The notes under the pieces are model-generated. The model did not search any database. It worked only from the letters and a program-made list of their open reading frames with translations, and had not been told where the DNA came from. Source: Mycogone perniciosa (Eukaryota; Ascomycota; Sordariomycetes; Hypocreales; Hypocreaceae). From it: DNA of 64,000 nt. The stretch covers positions 372,001 to 436,000 of the forward strand of contig JAOALB010000002.1 in the NCBI GenBank assembly GCA_025331125.1, given 5' to 3'. The number at the start of each line of letters is the position of its first letter. Position 1 is the stretch's first letter. Below, one piece after another: positions 1 to 12,064 of this stretch. Made by a program: the position numbers and the translations under genes.

Positions 1-348
1 TCCGTAATAAATACGAGTGCAACAAGTTTAATAATCCCGTACGAAGTAGTGACCTCCGAAATACTACCTAGCAGTACTAGGTAGTTTGGCGATGGCAGTA
101 TTAGTAGTAATACTACTGCAGGTTTACTACGGAATCGCCTGGTCCGATCTCTTGTTTTTTTTTCCTGACAAAGATATGCATATGTATCCCTCCATATAAA
201 TCGATGGCTAGATGTCAAGATCTAAAACATGCAGATCCCATGTTTTGCCTGATGCTGGTCCTTGTTGGGCGTCATGTCATGCGAGCTGGGCTTGTTTGCG
301 CCAACTAACTAAGACCAGGCAAGGTTTGCCTGCATTTGCGATCGTCCA

Positions 349-358
349 TACTCCGTAC
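349..358. repeat. Dispersed motif TACTCCGTAC
   Basis: This is a single copy of the 10-mer TACTCCGTAC, one member of the short motif family scattered through the intergenic DNA of this window. Its reverse complement, GTACGGAGTA, occurs about equally often. Confidence 0.7.
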
Positions 359-901
359 TATGTACTCGCACTCAGTTCTCCCAAGTGCATGGGAAATACG
401 TGCATCTTATTCTGTGCAAGTCCTTGTGGAATTTTTCCTTCAACAGAACCCCAGAGCCCGGCCAACTTGATGTATTCCAGACCTGCCTACGGAGACGATG
501 TAAATGTAGAATCGGTAGCTCAGGAGGACTATTGCCTCGTGTTGCGAGTATTTACCCATTGTCAATCTGGGAATGCAAATGTGCACAGGCTATCATTAGC
601 TCACCGTACACTCCTACATTTAAACTTCACTAACGCCCAGCCCATGGCGCAATCTAGAGCCCCCCAAGATCCACCTGTCTTTTAAAGATCCGAATCCTGT
701 GAGGTTGCAGAAAATCGATAGCAGATGAACAGACCAGCATGTGGTCCGCAAACACCTTTTCAGTTGGCGAGCTAGCGCCAGTATATTGAGTCTCCTCCCC
801 CGGCAGCGCGTGGCACGGCTGGTAGTGGGATGACCAAGATTTCCGAGATTATTCTCCATTTCACGTCCAAAGTACTCGTAACTCGTCCATTCAAGGTTGT
901 T

Positions 902-917
902 TACGGAGTACGGAGTA
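902..917. repeat. Tandem dispersed motif (TACGGAG)2TA
   Basis: Two tandem 7-base units read TACGGAGTACGGAGTA. This is the opposite orientation of the copy at 349-358. It lies in gene-free DNA. Confidence 0.75.
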
Positions 918-1825
918 TTATATTCGAGCCAGTTGATGCGGGTATGTACTACTCCGAAGCAGTTAGTGTTCTGAGGACAGTATAGCAGCACTTACCATCT
1001 TTTGATAACGGAGGGAGGGAAGTGCTCTAATAATATTGATGACAATACGGAGTAACACCCACGATGTTTCTGGCGGCCTTTCTTTTCCGAACGGACAGAG
1101 TTAGCCGAGTCTATTGGGGTATTAGATGACAGCCACGTACTTCGTACACCGCGAGTGTAGCTCTCTCGCTTGCATAGGCCAATATCAAAACACCTGCATG
1201 GACAAGAAGGAGAAAAAAAGCATGATATCACACCCCGCCGCCTCAAAGATTCTACAGGCCTTATAGTGGCGGACCGATCCATCACCTCGGCAAGGACACG
1301 CTATGCAAGCACAATGCATGTGGACAAGTGCAAGTGTGCAGGGCAAAAGCCCAGCACGAGAGCGTTGAAATGGGGCGATGGCTTGATGGCTAACCACCAA
1401 CCAGGGTCGGTCTCCGTAAGAGTCCCGCGCACAGGCGCTGCCCCAGTCTAGACGCCCATACGAGGTGGTAGCGGCTGCACCGTCTACCATTGTGCCGTCT
1501 TACGAGGACACCCAGTGAATCTGACATTCGGCCAGGTCCGGAGTGCGCAAAATAGTATCAAATAACTATTAGGAGCAGGCAGGATTGTTGGTCGAGAAGG
1601 GAAGAAAAAAAGAGACGGTTGAAGGACCCTGGCAAATAGCGCGTTCGAGCCGCTAGCAACAACAGGAGATGGTGCCCGCCAGAGCGATGTGACAGTACCA
1701 TCCCGAAAGGAGACTTTGACACATGGGTGCTAATAATTCACCCGACGGTGTCGCGCCTGTTTCCGCCCCTTCAATTAGTGCCATGGCTTGCTTGATCAGG
1801 GAATGAAGAGATGGAGTACCCTTTG

Positions 1826-1835
1826 TACTCCGTAC
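1826..1835. repeat. Dispersed motif TACTCCGTAC
   Basis: An exact copy of the 10-mer, in gene-free DNA. A second near-motif (GTACGAGTACT) follows at about 1890. Confidence 0.65.
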
Positions 1836-2856
1836 TGCCTACTCCATAATACCAGGGTATACCTAATCGCAGTACTAATGCTAGTCGTGGTACGAGTACT
1901 CAAATTGACTCGGTTGAATATGTACCCGACGATGGGGTTTTGTGTCAACTGGGCAACCGATTGCTCCAAGTCTCGAGAACAGAGACCCCAGGAATCGAGA
2001 GTGCGAGTAGGTAGGTAGTACTACGTACGAGTAGTAGTAGTAGTATAACGGTCGCTCAAGTTTGCCAGATTTAGGTTGTAGTAGTGACGCCGTACCCGTA
2101 GCCATCATCAGTTCATCCATCAAAGAGAGACATCGGTGGCTGCAGGGGTTCGATGCCTCGCAACCGCCTCCGTGGAATTCGCCATCTGACACGGGATGGC
2201 CTTGATCGATGATAAGCTCTGGACGGACGCATCGACCCCCATGCAAACGATGCTGTCACTGTCACTGGTGTCATTGACCCAGCGAAACGGGCTCTGGACC
2301 AGTAAGCGGTGGCGCGCCTAGAAACCCACCGCCCAGAAAACACGCACCCCATCATCATTATCTCTTAGGGTTCTCGGTTCTCTGCACCCAGACTTCGATG
2401 CGACGTTGATTCCGCCTTTTGGTTCCACCCTTGGTCATTTGGTACCTGGTACGTGCTTGAAGATAGGCTACGTCTTTTCCTGACAAGGTAGGTACGAAAT
2501 ATGGCCGTGTAGGCAGTTGCATCGAACACCAAGAGCTCACTCAGCATATTGGCCTGCGAGGAACTACGAGTACGCCCCCTCCGCTACTACGAGTACTCGT
2601 ACTCATAGTGTTCTCTCTCCATCTTTTTTTGTCTCGTCCTTGTTATGCGCATCACATAAGACAAGACAAGACAAAGCAAGACAGTCATTATATTCCACCC
2701 CTCCACCCACATCATCTCCCCCTTCGTTTCTTTTTTCGTGGCCGCTTCTGGAGGGAACAATCACAACTCAGACTCAACGTTGTGAGCCCCTCCGTGGCTA
2801 AATCTTCCGACCGCTTTTCGCTTCCTCATCCCTACCCGGAATCCACCAAAGCCTCC

Positions 2857-2961
2857 ATGGACGACGGCCGGAACCGGGGTGCCTCATGCCGTTGTGAAGT
2901 GTGTTACGGAGTACGGAGTACTATTGTCGTAGATCTCACTCTCATACATTGGCGGCGATAG
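2857..2961 (+). other. Possible broken gene start interrupted by the motif
   Basis: An ATG in good context (TCCATGG) at 2857 follows about 200 bases of CT-rich, CA-rich sequence that resembles a fungal promoter and 5' leader. The frame runs 34 codons and passes directly through a tandem TACGGAGTACGGAGTAC at 2905-2921 before a stop. In another frame, 2940-3175 encodes two strongly hydrophobic stretches and ends at a strong splice-donor-like CAG|GTAAGTA at about 3173. I do not recognise the product. It could be a small membrane protein gene, a relic disrupted by the motif, or chance. Confidence 0.2.
2905..2921. repeat. Tandem dispersed motif TACGGAGTACGGAGTAC
   Basis: Two overlapping copies of the 10-mer family, lying inside the short open frame that starts at 2857. 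Confidence 0.75.
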
Positions 2962-3338
2962 TTGCTGTCTTTGTCCAACTGCTCGTCCCGAGTCATTCGC
3001 ACAACGCCGGATGTAAATACTTGCGGGTATGCCGAGTACGCTGTGGCTTGGGGGGAGGGGGGTTTGTTCTTGCGGTCAACACGGAGATGTTCATTGCCCT
3101 GGTGTTTCTGGTTTGTCAGGCAGCCATTGAATCTGGTCTAGCCGCATTTTTGCAATATATAATGGCATTCCAGGTAAGTAGTAATATTATTGAACGTACA
3201 GCCAGATTACACGACTCAAGCATCGTGACAAGTTTGGTGGTAGAAGCAAATTCTAGTTTGTGTCTTCACCGTGACTGTCACGGCATCGGCAACTTAGTGC
3301 ATTGATGATGGTCTTGGCGTGAGATGTAGTAGACTCTG

Positions 3339-3352
3339 TACTCGTACGAGTA
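3339..3352. repeat. Perfect 14-bp palindrome TACTCGTACGAGTA
   Basis: This self-complementary sequence is a relative of the TACTCCGTAC family with CGT in place of CCGT. It is followed by further TACTCGTAG units up to about 3370. Confidence 0.7.
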
Positions 3353-5182
3353 CTCGTAGTAGTATGAGTAGGTAGTAATCAGAACCCAGCCTCTCGGTAA
3401 AGGTCATCTCTCATTGTGCGGAGCACTGTGCTCCGTCAGCATCAGCACAATGCTCTAGCTTCATCGCAGTATCCTGAATATGCACTAGAGGGGAGACTGT
3501 GGGAGGAGTGCTGATTCGTACGACCCAACAGTGTAATCAAGATGCGGTACCGTCGTGTTGGGTGCCGGCTGCAGTTCTCCGAACGTTGGATCTCCTGCCG
3601 AGCCTTGCGGGCGCCACTCCCTCAGATACCGTTTTACAACACGGGGGGGCTTTTCCGGTGCAACTCTTCTGCTGGTCGGGGTTTTTGGATCATCGAACAC
3701 CTCATGGCTTTTGCCTTTTGCAGCGAGCAGTAATACTCCGTACTAGCCTAGCATGCGCAGCGGCCCCAAATCGCGGCCGCGGAGGCCAGGGCCACAACTC
3801 TTAGCTCACAACACAGGTAAATGAGCATTTCTTAGACCAGGGTCTGGTCCATTGTCGGACCGACATCTAATACGAAGAAGTATGTATGTAGCATTAATAC
3901 ATTACTACTCGTAGTAGTAGTACTGCTACTACTAGTAGAGTCTCGACACTATCGAGCCGTTGAAATGGAGACAGCAGTTCCCCGATATTTGATACGGTTA
4001 GCCGAGTAAAGCCGCCCGGCATAAAATCATAAGGTCCGGAAGAGAATCAGCAAATTTGAGTACGAAGCGCATGGAGGAAAGCCTCTGTCCTACTGGACCA
4101 AGTACTCCGTACTCGTACGCAACTCAAAATTCGTATCCGAGTGTGCATAGATGGTCCTTTTTTTAGGCCATTTCCAGCCTGTAACTTAGGCTGAATACAT
4201 ATCGTGTACGGGCGAAGCACAGCCAACGAATTGGGTACGCTGTGGAGATTGATGCCATGAGGAGGCTGCAACTCTATCGTTTCAATAGGTCCTCCCACTC
4301 CCGGCATCCGGTTCAACGGCGACGGCAGTACTCCGTAGCAGCACGAATGCTACTTTGTACATCAGCACTCCGTACCTCGTAGTACTACCGCCTCTCGTCT
4401 ACTAGTACTACCGATCTGCCAGATGAGGCTGAAGGGAGCGAGTCAGACAGGCACACCGTTTGCCGAGCTATGATTCCGGACAGCTTCCAACTTAAAGCTC
4501 ACCACTACTCGTAGTAATAGTGCTCCAGGCCTTATTGTTCGTTCAACAGCGAGCAGACGTTGTGATCCGTGCTTCGTGCTTGCACACGTGGTGCTTTTGT
4601 AATATTAGCTGCTAGTCGCTCGGACCTTGTTGGATTGGCCAACACAGCAGCAACTTTGTGCCTAGAACGATGAGATAGGAAAAAGTAATCCGGATGGGGT
4701 ACGATAGTATACTAGATTGGTAGGTATTAATAGGCTAGTACCTGAAAAGAAGATTTGATGTTGGTTGGGATCTAGAGTTCCCAAATGAGGACCGCCTTGT
4801 CCCAACGTGCAAAGACGTTAGGACCCAAAGGAGCGGGACATCCCAAAGAGGATAGACGGCGGTGTTAGCTGGTTTTGTAATATTAGTAGTATAGTAAGTA
4901 GTATGTTGCTCTGTGCGAAGAAGTCCTTGGATGGTAAGAAATTATGATGGTAGCAGCAGTAGATGAATTTTGACGGCCTTGATACAAAGTCTCTGTGTGT
5001 ACTCCGTATCAATCGCTCATTTGTGAGGGTACGGGGCAGAGATGCGATATTTTATTACTGCGTGCTTTTCTGTTTTCCTTTTTTTCTTCCCTTTGGGTGA
5101 GGAGAGGACTACTCGTACTCGTACTTGCCAATTCCCCAAATCCCCGAAGCTCCTGTTATCGACCTAATATGGAGCAGGCAAG

Positions 5183-5202
5183 TACGGAGTACGTACTCGT
5201 AC
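5183..5202. repeat. Compound motif, TACGGAGTAC joined to GTACTCGTAC
   Basis: A TACGGAGTAC unit is fused directly to a TACTCGTAC unit of the sister motif, showing that the two variants belong to one family. Confidence 0.65.
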
Positions 5203-8117
5203 TCTTTGGATCAGCACCCTCGTTGATTTTACCACGAGCTTGGCTCGGCTTCTACTCCGTAACTCCTACCAATACGAAATCCACTTCAAAATTCTCCGTT
5301 GTCATAACTCATCTCTCCTCCCTCCCATTGTCTAAAGTCATCATATCGGCGGATAAATGCTAAAATGTGAAAACGGAGACTATTTCCACTGGGCGTTTCC
5401 CATTGTGGAACCTTCGTATCAGCATCTATCAAGCCCGAGCGACTACGAGTACGTACTACTCGTACTAATTGTCATTTATCACTTCAACCACGACACGATT
5501 CTTCCTATTCGGGACGCAGCAGGTGACGTCTCATCCTCAGGGTGGGCAATTAACCGCTGTCAGGGTCAAGGATTGAGAGAACCGTGGACTGCGCTATTCC
5601 CCATGGGCCAACGCGTCTGGCCATAGCGTCTGTGCCCGACGACGTTTCAAGTCTCGAAGCTCGTTTTCCGCTTCGTTCACACCCGGCTCTCAGTCGTCCA
5701 ATTGGAGTGTACTGCTGCCGGACTATTGGAGGGCTAAATTTCCGGGGGGACAGGGGAGTGGCGTGAGGGAATCTGGGGACGCTGATTGATTGCCTGCTGC
5801 CACTGAATCGCAGCGGTCGATGTTATTCCCGAATGAACACGAAGGCGTTAACTCGGGGCATTTTGCTACAGAACCCGTCTTCAAACCGGGACCGAACGCT
5901 GATGGTGCGATGCGCTTCATTATGGGTTCGACTCATATCGTCCCTCGGTACGGAATACAACAACCATATCTACGAGTCTCTCCGACGAGTCCCTCCTACG
6001 TGGTACTACTCGTACTGCCACTACGGGGCCGAAGCGCAACGGCCATTGATAGGCTGCGATCGTATTCATCTGACTCGACCTTCGTACGTGGCACGATACT
6101 CGTACTAGTAGCAATCGAGAAAAAAAACCTACGAGCACACCAACGCCTATGGGTCAGAGCTAACTAACTAATTCAGCAAACTTGACTTCCCTGGTTAATT
6201 CCTTTATTCCGTGGTCATATGCCTTAGGTGCCTGTGGAGGAGCCAGACGGAGATTTTCTGTTCATCCTTCTATCATATCTCAACACCAAGAGTGGAGAAG
6301 GATGGACAGGGGGTATGTATGTGTCGCACACCTGCTGCAATGCAAGAAGTGGTAACATCCGCCCCCATGCCCCAATCTTACATACTACATACTAATACTA
6401 CTCGTACTCATGCTGTTGGCAGCCTCGGACACATTCGCTTCCTGTCCCTTCCTGCCATCTTCTAGACTTCAGATCCTACAGGATTGACGATACGGACATA
6501 TTGAGGACCCAAAACCCAGGGAATTTTTCTCCGATACAAGGTCGCACCTAGTGATCGCTGCGCGCCACGCAAGGAACCCAACCACTGAATCGGAACAAAG
6601 TATTAAGCTGCCCCTTGGCTCGTTGACAAGGTCCGCTTCAACGCCACCCCGATGCACCGGGGGGTGGAAATCATGAACATCCCACGTTGGAAAGGTCTCG
6701 ACTGGTGATTTGATTTGCGAGCCCACCGGCTTGTGTGACAGCCGCCCACCCTTTGCCACGCTGCAGACTGGTGCAGCCAACAGAGTGTCCAGGTTCCTGG
6801 TTTCCAGACAAATCGACATTGACCCCATACCATGACCTCATCTGAACGGAATATCCCGAAAGGGACCACTCTGAGATTGGCAGAAGTGGCATGTTTTTTT
6901 ACGGGATACGAAAGAAAAACGGGAATCCTCCGACAATTAATTGTGCGAAATAGGCTATACGACTCGTTCATACTAGCTAGTATCCGACTTGGCGTAATAC
7001 ACTATTGCCAGGGTAGCCACGTGCCAGGTTGGCCCTTGTTGACAGCTATTTTCTCGTAAGAAATGCCACGCGCCCCCATCCCCCGTTTATGAATTGATGG
7101 ATACATTCAATAAGACTATCTATCCCTGCAGAGAGAAGGCGCCTATTATACAGGATAGCGGAGTAATAATGGCTATAAGGTGCTCCATTTCAACTACTAC
7201 ATTTAACACGACAGGGATGATCACCTGAGAGTTTGTGCAAATCTGCCTATCGAGCGACAAGCTTGATACTACTCGTACGTCTCATTCTCACCACTCGCCC
7301 CCAAATGAGAATGTTATGTACAAGTTCGGAGTACGGGGGATGAGTTTAGCCTTAATACTCCATACTCCGAATGTACACCGAACGTCATCCCAAGGCGTAG
7401 TTGAATCTTCGGCCATTACGACAACATCTGACGGTCCTGAATACTATTACTAGTAGTATCTACAATCCCAAAAGACGCAACAATTTGCGTCACGGGCTGT
7501 GCTAAGACGTCACAGATCATACGGGGAGTACGGAGCGGTAGTGTTGTTTTGTTTTGTATGGCGTTTGCATCAGATGCACAATCCTCTCTCTGCGCTGCCA
7601 ACTCCTAAACTCCGTCACCGCTCGGAAGATTCATCTGCCCCGAAGACGATTACCGAATCTTTCTTTTCCATGAGGCGTTGTTAAAAAGCAATGCTTGTTT
7701 TGTGTATAGTCTGACAGCCTCGGCAAAAGCAAAATATGCATGTCTGTGATATCACTTCGCAGCAAACAAAACCACGCCATGCGCGTCCAAAATAGCAGGT
7801 TTTCGCGGAAAAGAAACATGCATCATTGCTTCTTCCCGAGGAGAAGGTTCTAAAACAAGAAGCAACAATAATATTGACGGAACACACACCCGGCGGGCCA
7901 GACTTCGTTTGAAGAAGAGGTAAAACATTTTGTTTGTTGTGTGAGACCGACATGAAGCGTCTATTTTCACCATGCCCCCATGTCCAGCTGAACTCAATAT
8001 TGTAAGTTCTGGAAGCATGTATGGTACCGCTTGTAGGGGATGTTGCATTATCATCTTTTTCATTCGAATAGATCAGTGTAATTGATATTATACATATGGC
8101 AGACTATGTTTGAGGCC

Positions 8118-8220
8118 AGGGTAGAGTCCTCGTTTATTGTATAATTCATGTGCATCTGGATCCTGTGGCCTAAAGCACTGTTCTAAAGTCCTTAGATGAA
8201 GGAATAATAAAACCTCCATA
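8118..8220 (+). repeat. Two-copy intergenic element, copy A
   Basis: This stretch shares three blocks, in the same order and at nearly the same spacing, with 33308-33402. The blocks are AGTCCTCGTTTATTGTAT at 8124-8141, GTGGCCTAAAGCAC at 8165-8178 and GGAATAATAAAA at 8201-8212. The sequence between blocks has diverged. It could be the 3' end of an unrecognised transcript, a short mobile element, or a conserved RNA. It lies about 0.9 kb beyond the stop codon of the Lon gene, which is on the other strand. Confidence 0.6.
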
Positions 8221-8341
8221 CATATGACAATAGCGAACACGACTCATACAAGACAGACTATGCATCCCTTCCAAGACTTACATGAATGAAAATATGAAGG
8301 TGATGCTGTCATGTGGCACAAAGTCTCTCTCTACAATATAC

Positions 8342-8382
8342 ACCATGAATACACATGAATACACATGAATACACATGAATAC
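8342..8382. repeat. Tandem repeat of a 10-base unit (ACATGAATAC)
   Basis: About four uninterrupted copies of a 10-base unit, ACATGAATAC. This is a minisatellite in gene-free DNA with no coding role visible. Confidence 0.85.
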
Positions 8383-9036
8383 AAAAAGAACAATAATGCT
8401 TCAGCCCAAAGTCTTGTCCCACCTCTTTCTCTCCCGTAGTATCACAACATCTCTCGTCCCACCATCCCATCTCCATTGCGTTGTCCCCCCCCCCCTTTAC
8501 CGCCGCCGTCAGTCAGTCTCTCGCTAAATCACTGGCTCGTCCCATGTTCCATTTCCCACGCCACCCATGTGTCTGAACGCCGCAGCACATGGCCTACCTG
8601 CAAGTCCCCCTTGTGGCATTGTATACGCCCAGTACTTTCTCCTGTCCACTTCCCTGTTGTCCACCGTAAATGCAGCTCGCTTCCTGTGGCGCGGTCTGCG
8701 GTGATAGCATCGTACGAAATCCGTTTTGCAGAATAGACGAGAGGCGCTCATCCTCCTAACATGTCTCTGAGCACGACGCTTCCCCATGCTATTGTAAAAT
8801 TGGTTTGAGCAACGGGAGATGCAGGGAGATGGATATTAAAATGTCTTAGGAAACCAATGACCAATGTACAATTTGGCTTCTATGTATTGGCATCATCTAA
8901 TCCCCTGTGGTCTTGAATCCTCTGTATATCAACTTTGCTAATACGATTTGTATAATGCCCGAATAGACATATATGCCCCCCCCCTCTCCCCCCCCAGTGT
9001 TGCGGCAAAGCCCGTAGGTGATATCCGTCGGGCATC

Positions 9037-12000
9037 TCACAGTCGGCTTTCGATGCCGGCGAACTGATGCTCTTCTGCCCAATGCGAATCGGGCCAGACC
9101 AGTCGGATCGCTTCCCAAATATGGCTACCGAACACCAGCGTCAGTCACACAAACTCTTTACAAGGCAACGCAGGTCGCCGTAGGGTACCACGGCGGCACG
9201 AGGGCGCAGAGACAGGGGGAAGTGGTGCTCACCTAACATGCAGAATCACCAGACCATCCTTGACTTCCTGTGGCAGATCCTTTACATCCTTGCGATTCTG
9301 CGAGGGGAGTAGCACAGTCTTCACTCCGGCTCGGAGTGCACCGATGAGTTTCTCCTTGATACCTCCGACAGCTGTGACTCGGCCACGGAGGGATATCTCA
9401 CCCTGTGTTACATGTCGCGTTAGCACGTCAACCCAAAACTCAACACATTCAAAACAAGAACGTACAGTCATTGCCATTGTTGGTGGCACCGGTTTGCCTG
9501 AGAACAGGGAAATCAGAGCAATGGCCTGACCAACACCGCTGCTGGGGCCATCCTTTGGCATAGCTCCAGAGGGGCAGTGGACATGAATACTGCGGTCCTT
9601 CATGATATCGACCGTGGGCTCAGGGGTGAGGCCTAGTTCAAATGCATGGGCCTTCACCCAAGTCAGGGCAACCTCCACACTCTCCTTCAGGACATCACCC
9701 AGCTTGCCGGTCAGTTGCACTCGCCCTTTGCCAGGCATATCAGCCACTTCTATGAAGAGGATACTGCCATTGCCGCCTGAGCTGTAAGCTACGAGACCAG
9801 TCACAATACCCGGACGACTGATCTTCTCGGCGACTTCTTCCTCGTACTTTTCGATGCCCAAGAAAAGTTCAAGGTCGTCGAGCGTAAGCTGCGGTCGATA
9901 CGTCTCCAAGGTCCCATTGTCCCTCGCCTCGGCGAACTCAACGGCCTTCGCACGACATACCGAGCCAATCTCGCGTTCCAGGTTGCGAACCCCTGACTCA
10001 CGAGTGTACGACTCAATAATCTTGGATACCACCTCCTGGCTGAATTCGACCTGCTCGTCAGCCAATCCATTGACCTTGACTTGCTTGGGAATCAGATGTT
10101 GAATCGCAATGTGACGCTTTTCAAGCGTAGTATAGCCAGGGAGATAAATCATTTCCATGCGGTCCAATAGGGGTGCCGGAATAGTGTCCAGGCTGTTGGC
10201 AGTGGCAATGAAGAGGATCTTGGAGAGGTCGATAGGCATACCCACGTAGTGATCCTGGAAGCTATTGTTCTGCTCAGGGTCCAGAACCTCAAGCATGGCT
10301 GCTGAGGGGTCACCGTGTACGCTTGCTGTTCCGATCTTGTCGATCTCGTCCAACAGGAAGACGGGGTTCACCACCCCGACTTTCCGGAGGCCTTGAACAA
10401 TGAGACCGGGCAGTGCTGCAACATATGTCCTCCTGTGTCCACGAATTTCTGCCTCGTCTCGAACACCGCCCAACGATATGCGGTGGAACTTGCGGCCCAA
10501 GGCGGTTGCTACTGATTTGGCCAAGCTGGTTTTTCCAACACCTGGGGGTCCAATGAGGAGCATAATGGGCGATTTGTCAACCATGCGCTTAGATTTGAGG
10601 ATTTGAAGCTTTGCTAAATCCAGTTCAGGTGCTTGATCCTGACTCGACTCATTTGCATCTTGACCATCACTCTCAGTTTTGGCACTCTCGGTTTTGGCAT
10701 TCTCAGCCGCGACAGCCTCAGCTTCTGCTTTCCGTATCTTCTCATTCACATCATCATTAACAGATTGTTTGAGTCTCAGGACAGCCAGGTACTCAATAAG
10801 TCTCCTCTTGACCTTGTCCAGCCCGTAGTGATCCTCATCCAATTGCTTGCGAGCTCTGGTCAGTGTATCAGCGCCAAGTCGATCATCCGTAGTGGCGGTC
10901 CAGGGAATTTCAGCCACTGTCTCCAGCCAGTTCCTTGTCACTTGGTACTCCTGATTCATGGGCATCATCTTCTGCAGTCGACGGAGTTCCCTGTCCACCG
11001 CCTTGGCAGCGTCTGATGGAAGGCGAGCTGCCTCCAACTTCTTCTTCAGCTCGTCCAACTCATTGGCTTCCTGCTCGTCATTTTGATCGTTCGCTCCAGG
11101 TGGCATGAAAGGCATTCCTGCCATCTGAGGTATTGGTCCTGATTTCCTGGAAGGGTTCTCGTTTAGCCGGTCAATAATTTGAACTGGCACTGTAGTAAAA
11201 GTCGTAATCTTGAAGTTATTCTTGATACCCCCGACCTGGCGCTCCAGCAGCTCAATCACTTTAGTGAGCCTGACCTTGACGTCCAAGGCAGCTAAAACCC
11301 CAAGCTTCTCCTCATGGGTGGTTTCAACAAGATTTGCCATGAAATCAGCCAACAGGCCTGCTTCCTTCAATTCGCGCCTTATAATGAGCATTTCTAATCG
11401 CTTCGTAATGCCGGGGGACAGGGCCGGGCCTGTTGTGCGAGGAAGTAGAGATGAGATTCGCAAAATGGTGACGAGTTCCCTGGAGCGTACTTTGAGCAGG
11501 GCGAAGAGATCCTGCAACTGTTTGTCGGTCACATTAACTGCGCAAGCCATGGTTAGCGACTGCTGCGACTTTGAATCCACCTGTTCAAACCATACTTTCA
11601 TCTTCAAAATACGTTACTTTGGCCTCGAAGAAAGGACGCTCTCGCGTTACGTTCTCAACGCGCACGCGACCCGTGCCTTCTACGCGCAGGCCAAACTCGC
11701 CGGATCCTCGTCCATCGATGCCGACGATTTTGGCCGCCACGCCGAAGCCGAAGAGGTCCGACTTGGACGCACTGCCTGGGCTGATGGGCTCAATATCAGA
11801 ATTGTCGACTTCTTCCCCATTGCTGATAAGCAGCTGCCCATCAGGCCCAACTAGTGGGGAGGACACTGGAACACATGCTATTGGGATGGTGTCTATACGG
11901 CCATCAGGACCTTTCGATGCGGCGCGCTCGTAGACGGAGGCGAGGAGGGCAGGGATATCGGGCCGGCTGGAGTTAACGGTGATGCGCTGGATGAGGCCGG

Positions 12001-12064
12001 GGAGAAGAGTAGCTCCTCTGGGAAGAGGTATCAGTGGCAGGATCGCAGCCTGTGATCTTCCCAT
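9037..12064 (-). CDS. Peroxisomal Lon protease (Lon2/Pln type)
   Basis: ATP-dependent AAA+ serine protease that removes damaged proteins from the peroxisomal matrix. Exons are 11596-12064, 9466-11537, 9233-9402 and 9037-9124. The introns have clean GT-AG borders and GCTAAC-like branch sites, and the total is 2799 nt or 932 residues, typical of the family. Visible in order: the N-terminal Lon domain (PLPRGATLLPG near the start), Walker A GPPGVGKT at residues 486-493, Walker B PVFLLDEID at about 548-556, and the protease domain with PKDGPSSG (catalytic Ser about 822) and GGIKEKL carrying the catalytic Lys. The final exon ends in Ser-Arg-Leu, a peroxisomal PTS1 signal, which separates it from mitochondrial Pim1. 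It is divergent from the RPA2 gene across 0.84 kb. The start is the ATG giving MGRSQAAILPL; no earlier in-frame ATG fits. Confidence 0.95.

Larger units (their letters stand above)
1..9036. other. 9 kb stretch without a recognisable gene
   Basis: No reading frame here gives a protein I recognise, and none has a convincing start, intron set and stop. The stretch is rich in short TACTCCGTAC/TACGGAGTA and TACTCGTA motifs and in GTA/TAG trinucleotide runs (for example 2026-2042 and 3905-3940). Three places look less random. Positions 2600-3180 resemble a pyrimidine-rich leader, an ATG and then hydrophobic reading frames. Positions 5790-6000 hold a plus-strand frame of natural-looking composition. 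Positions 6600-6830 hold a minus-strand frame starting with ATG at 6828. None of these can be called as a gene. Short polyC runs lie near 8485 and 8977. The stretch most likely holds regulatory or non-coding DNA and old relics. Confidence 0.6.

Noticed and set aside
2140..2165. tRNA B-box-like GGTTCGATGCC
   Set aside because: No A box or cloverleaf arms could be placed at the right distance upstream; no tRNA or 5S rRNA gene was found elsewhere in the window.
11210..11854. 214-codon plus-strand frame opposite the Lon gene
   Set aside because: It is antisense to conserved Lon exons, so it is an ORF shadow.
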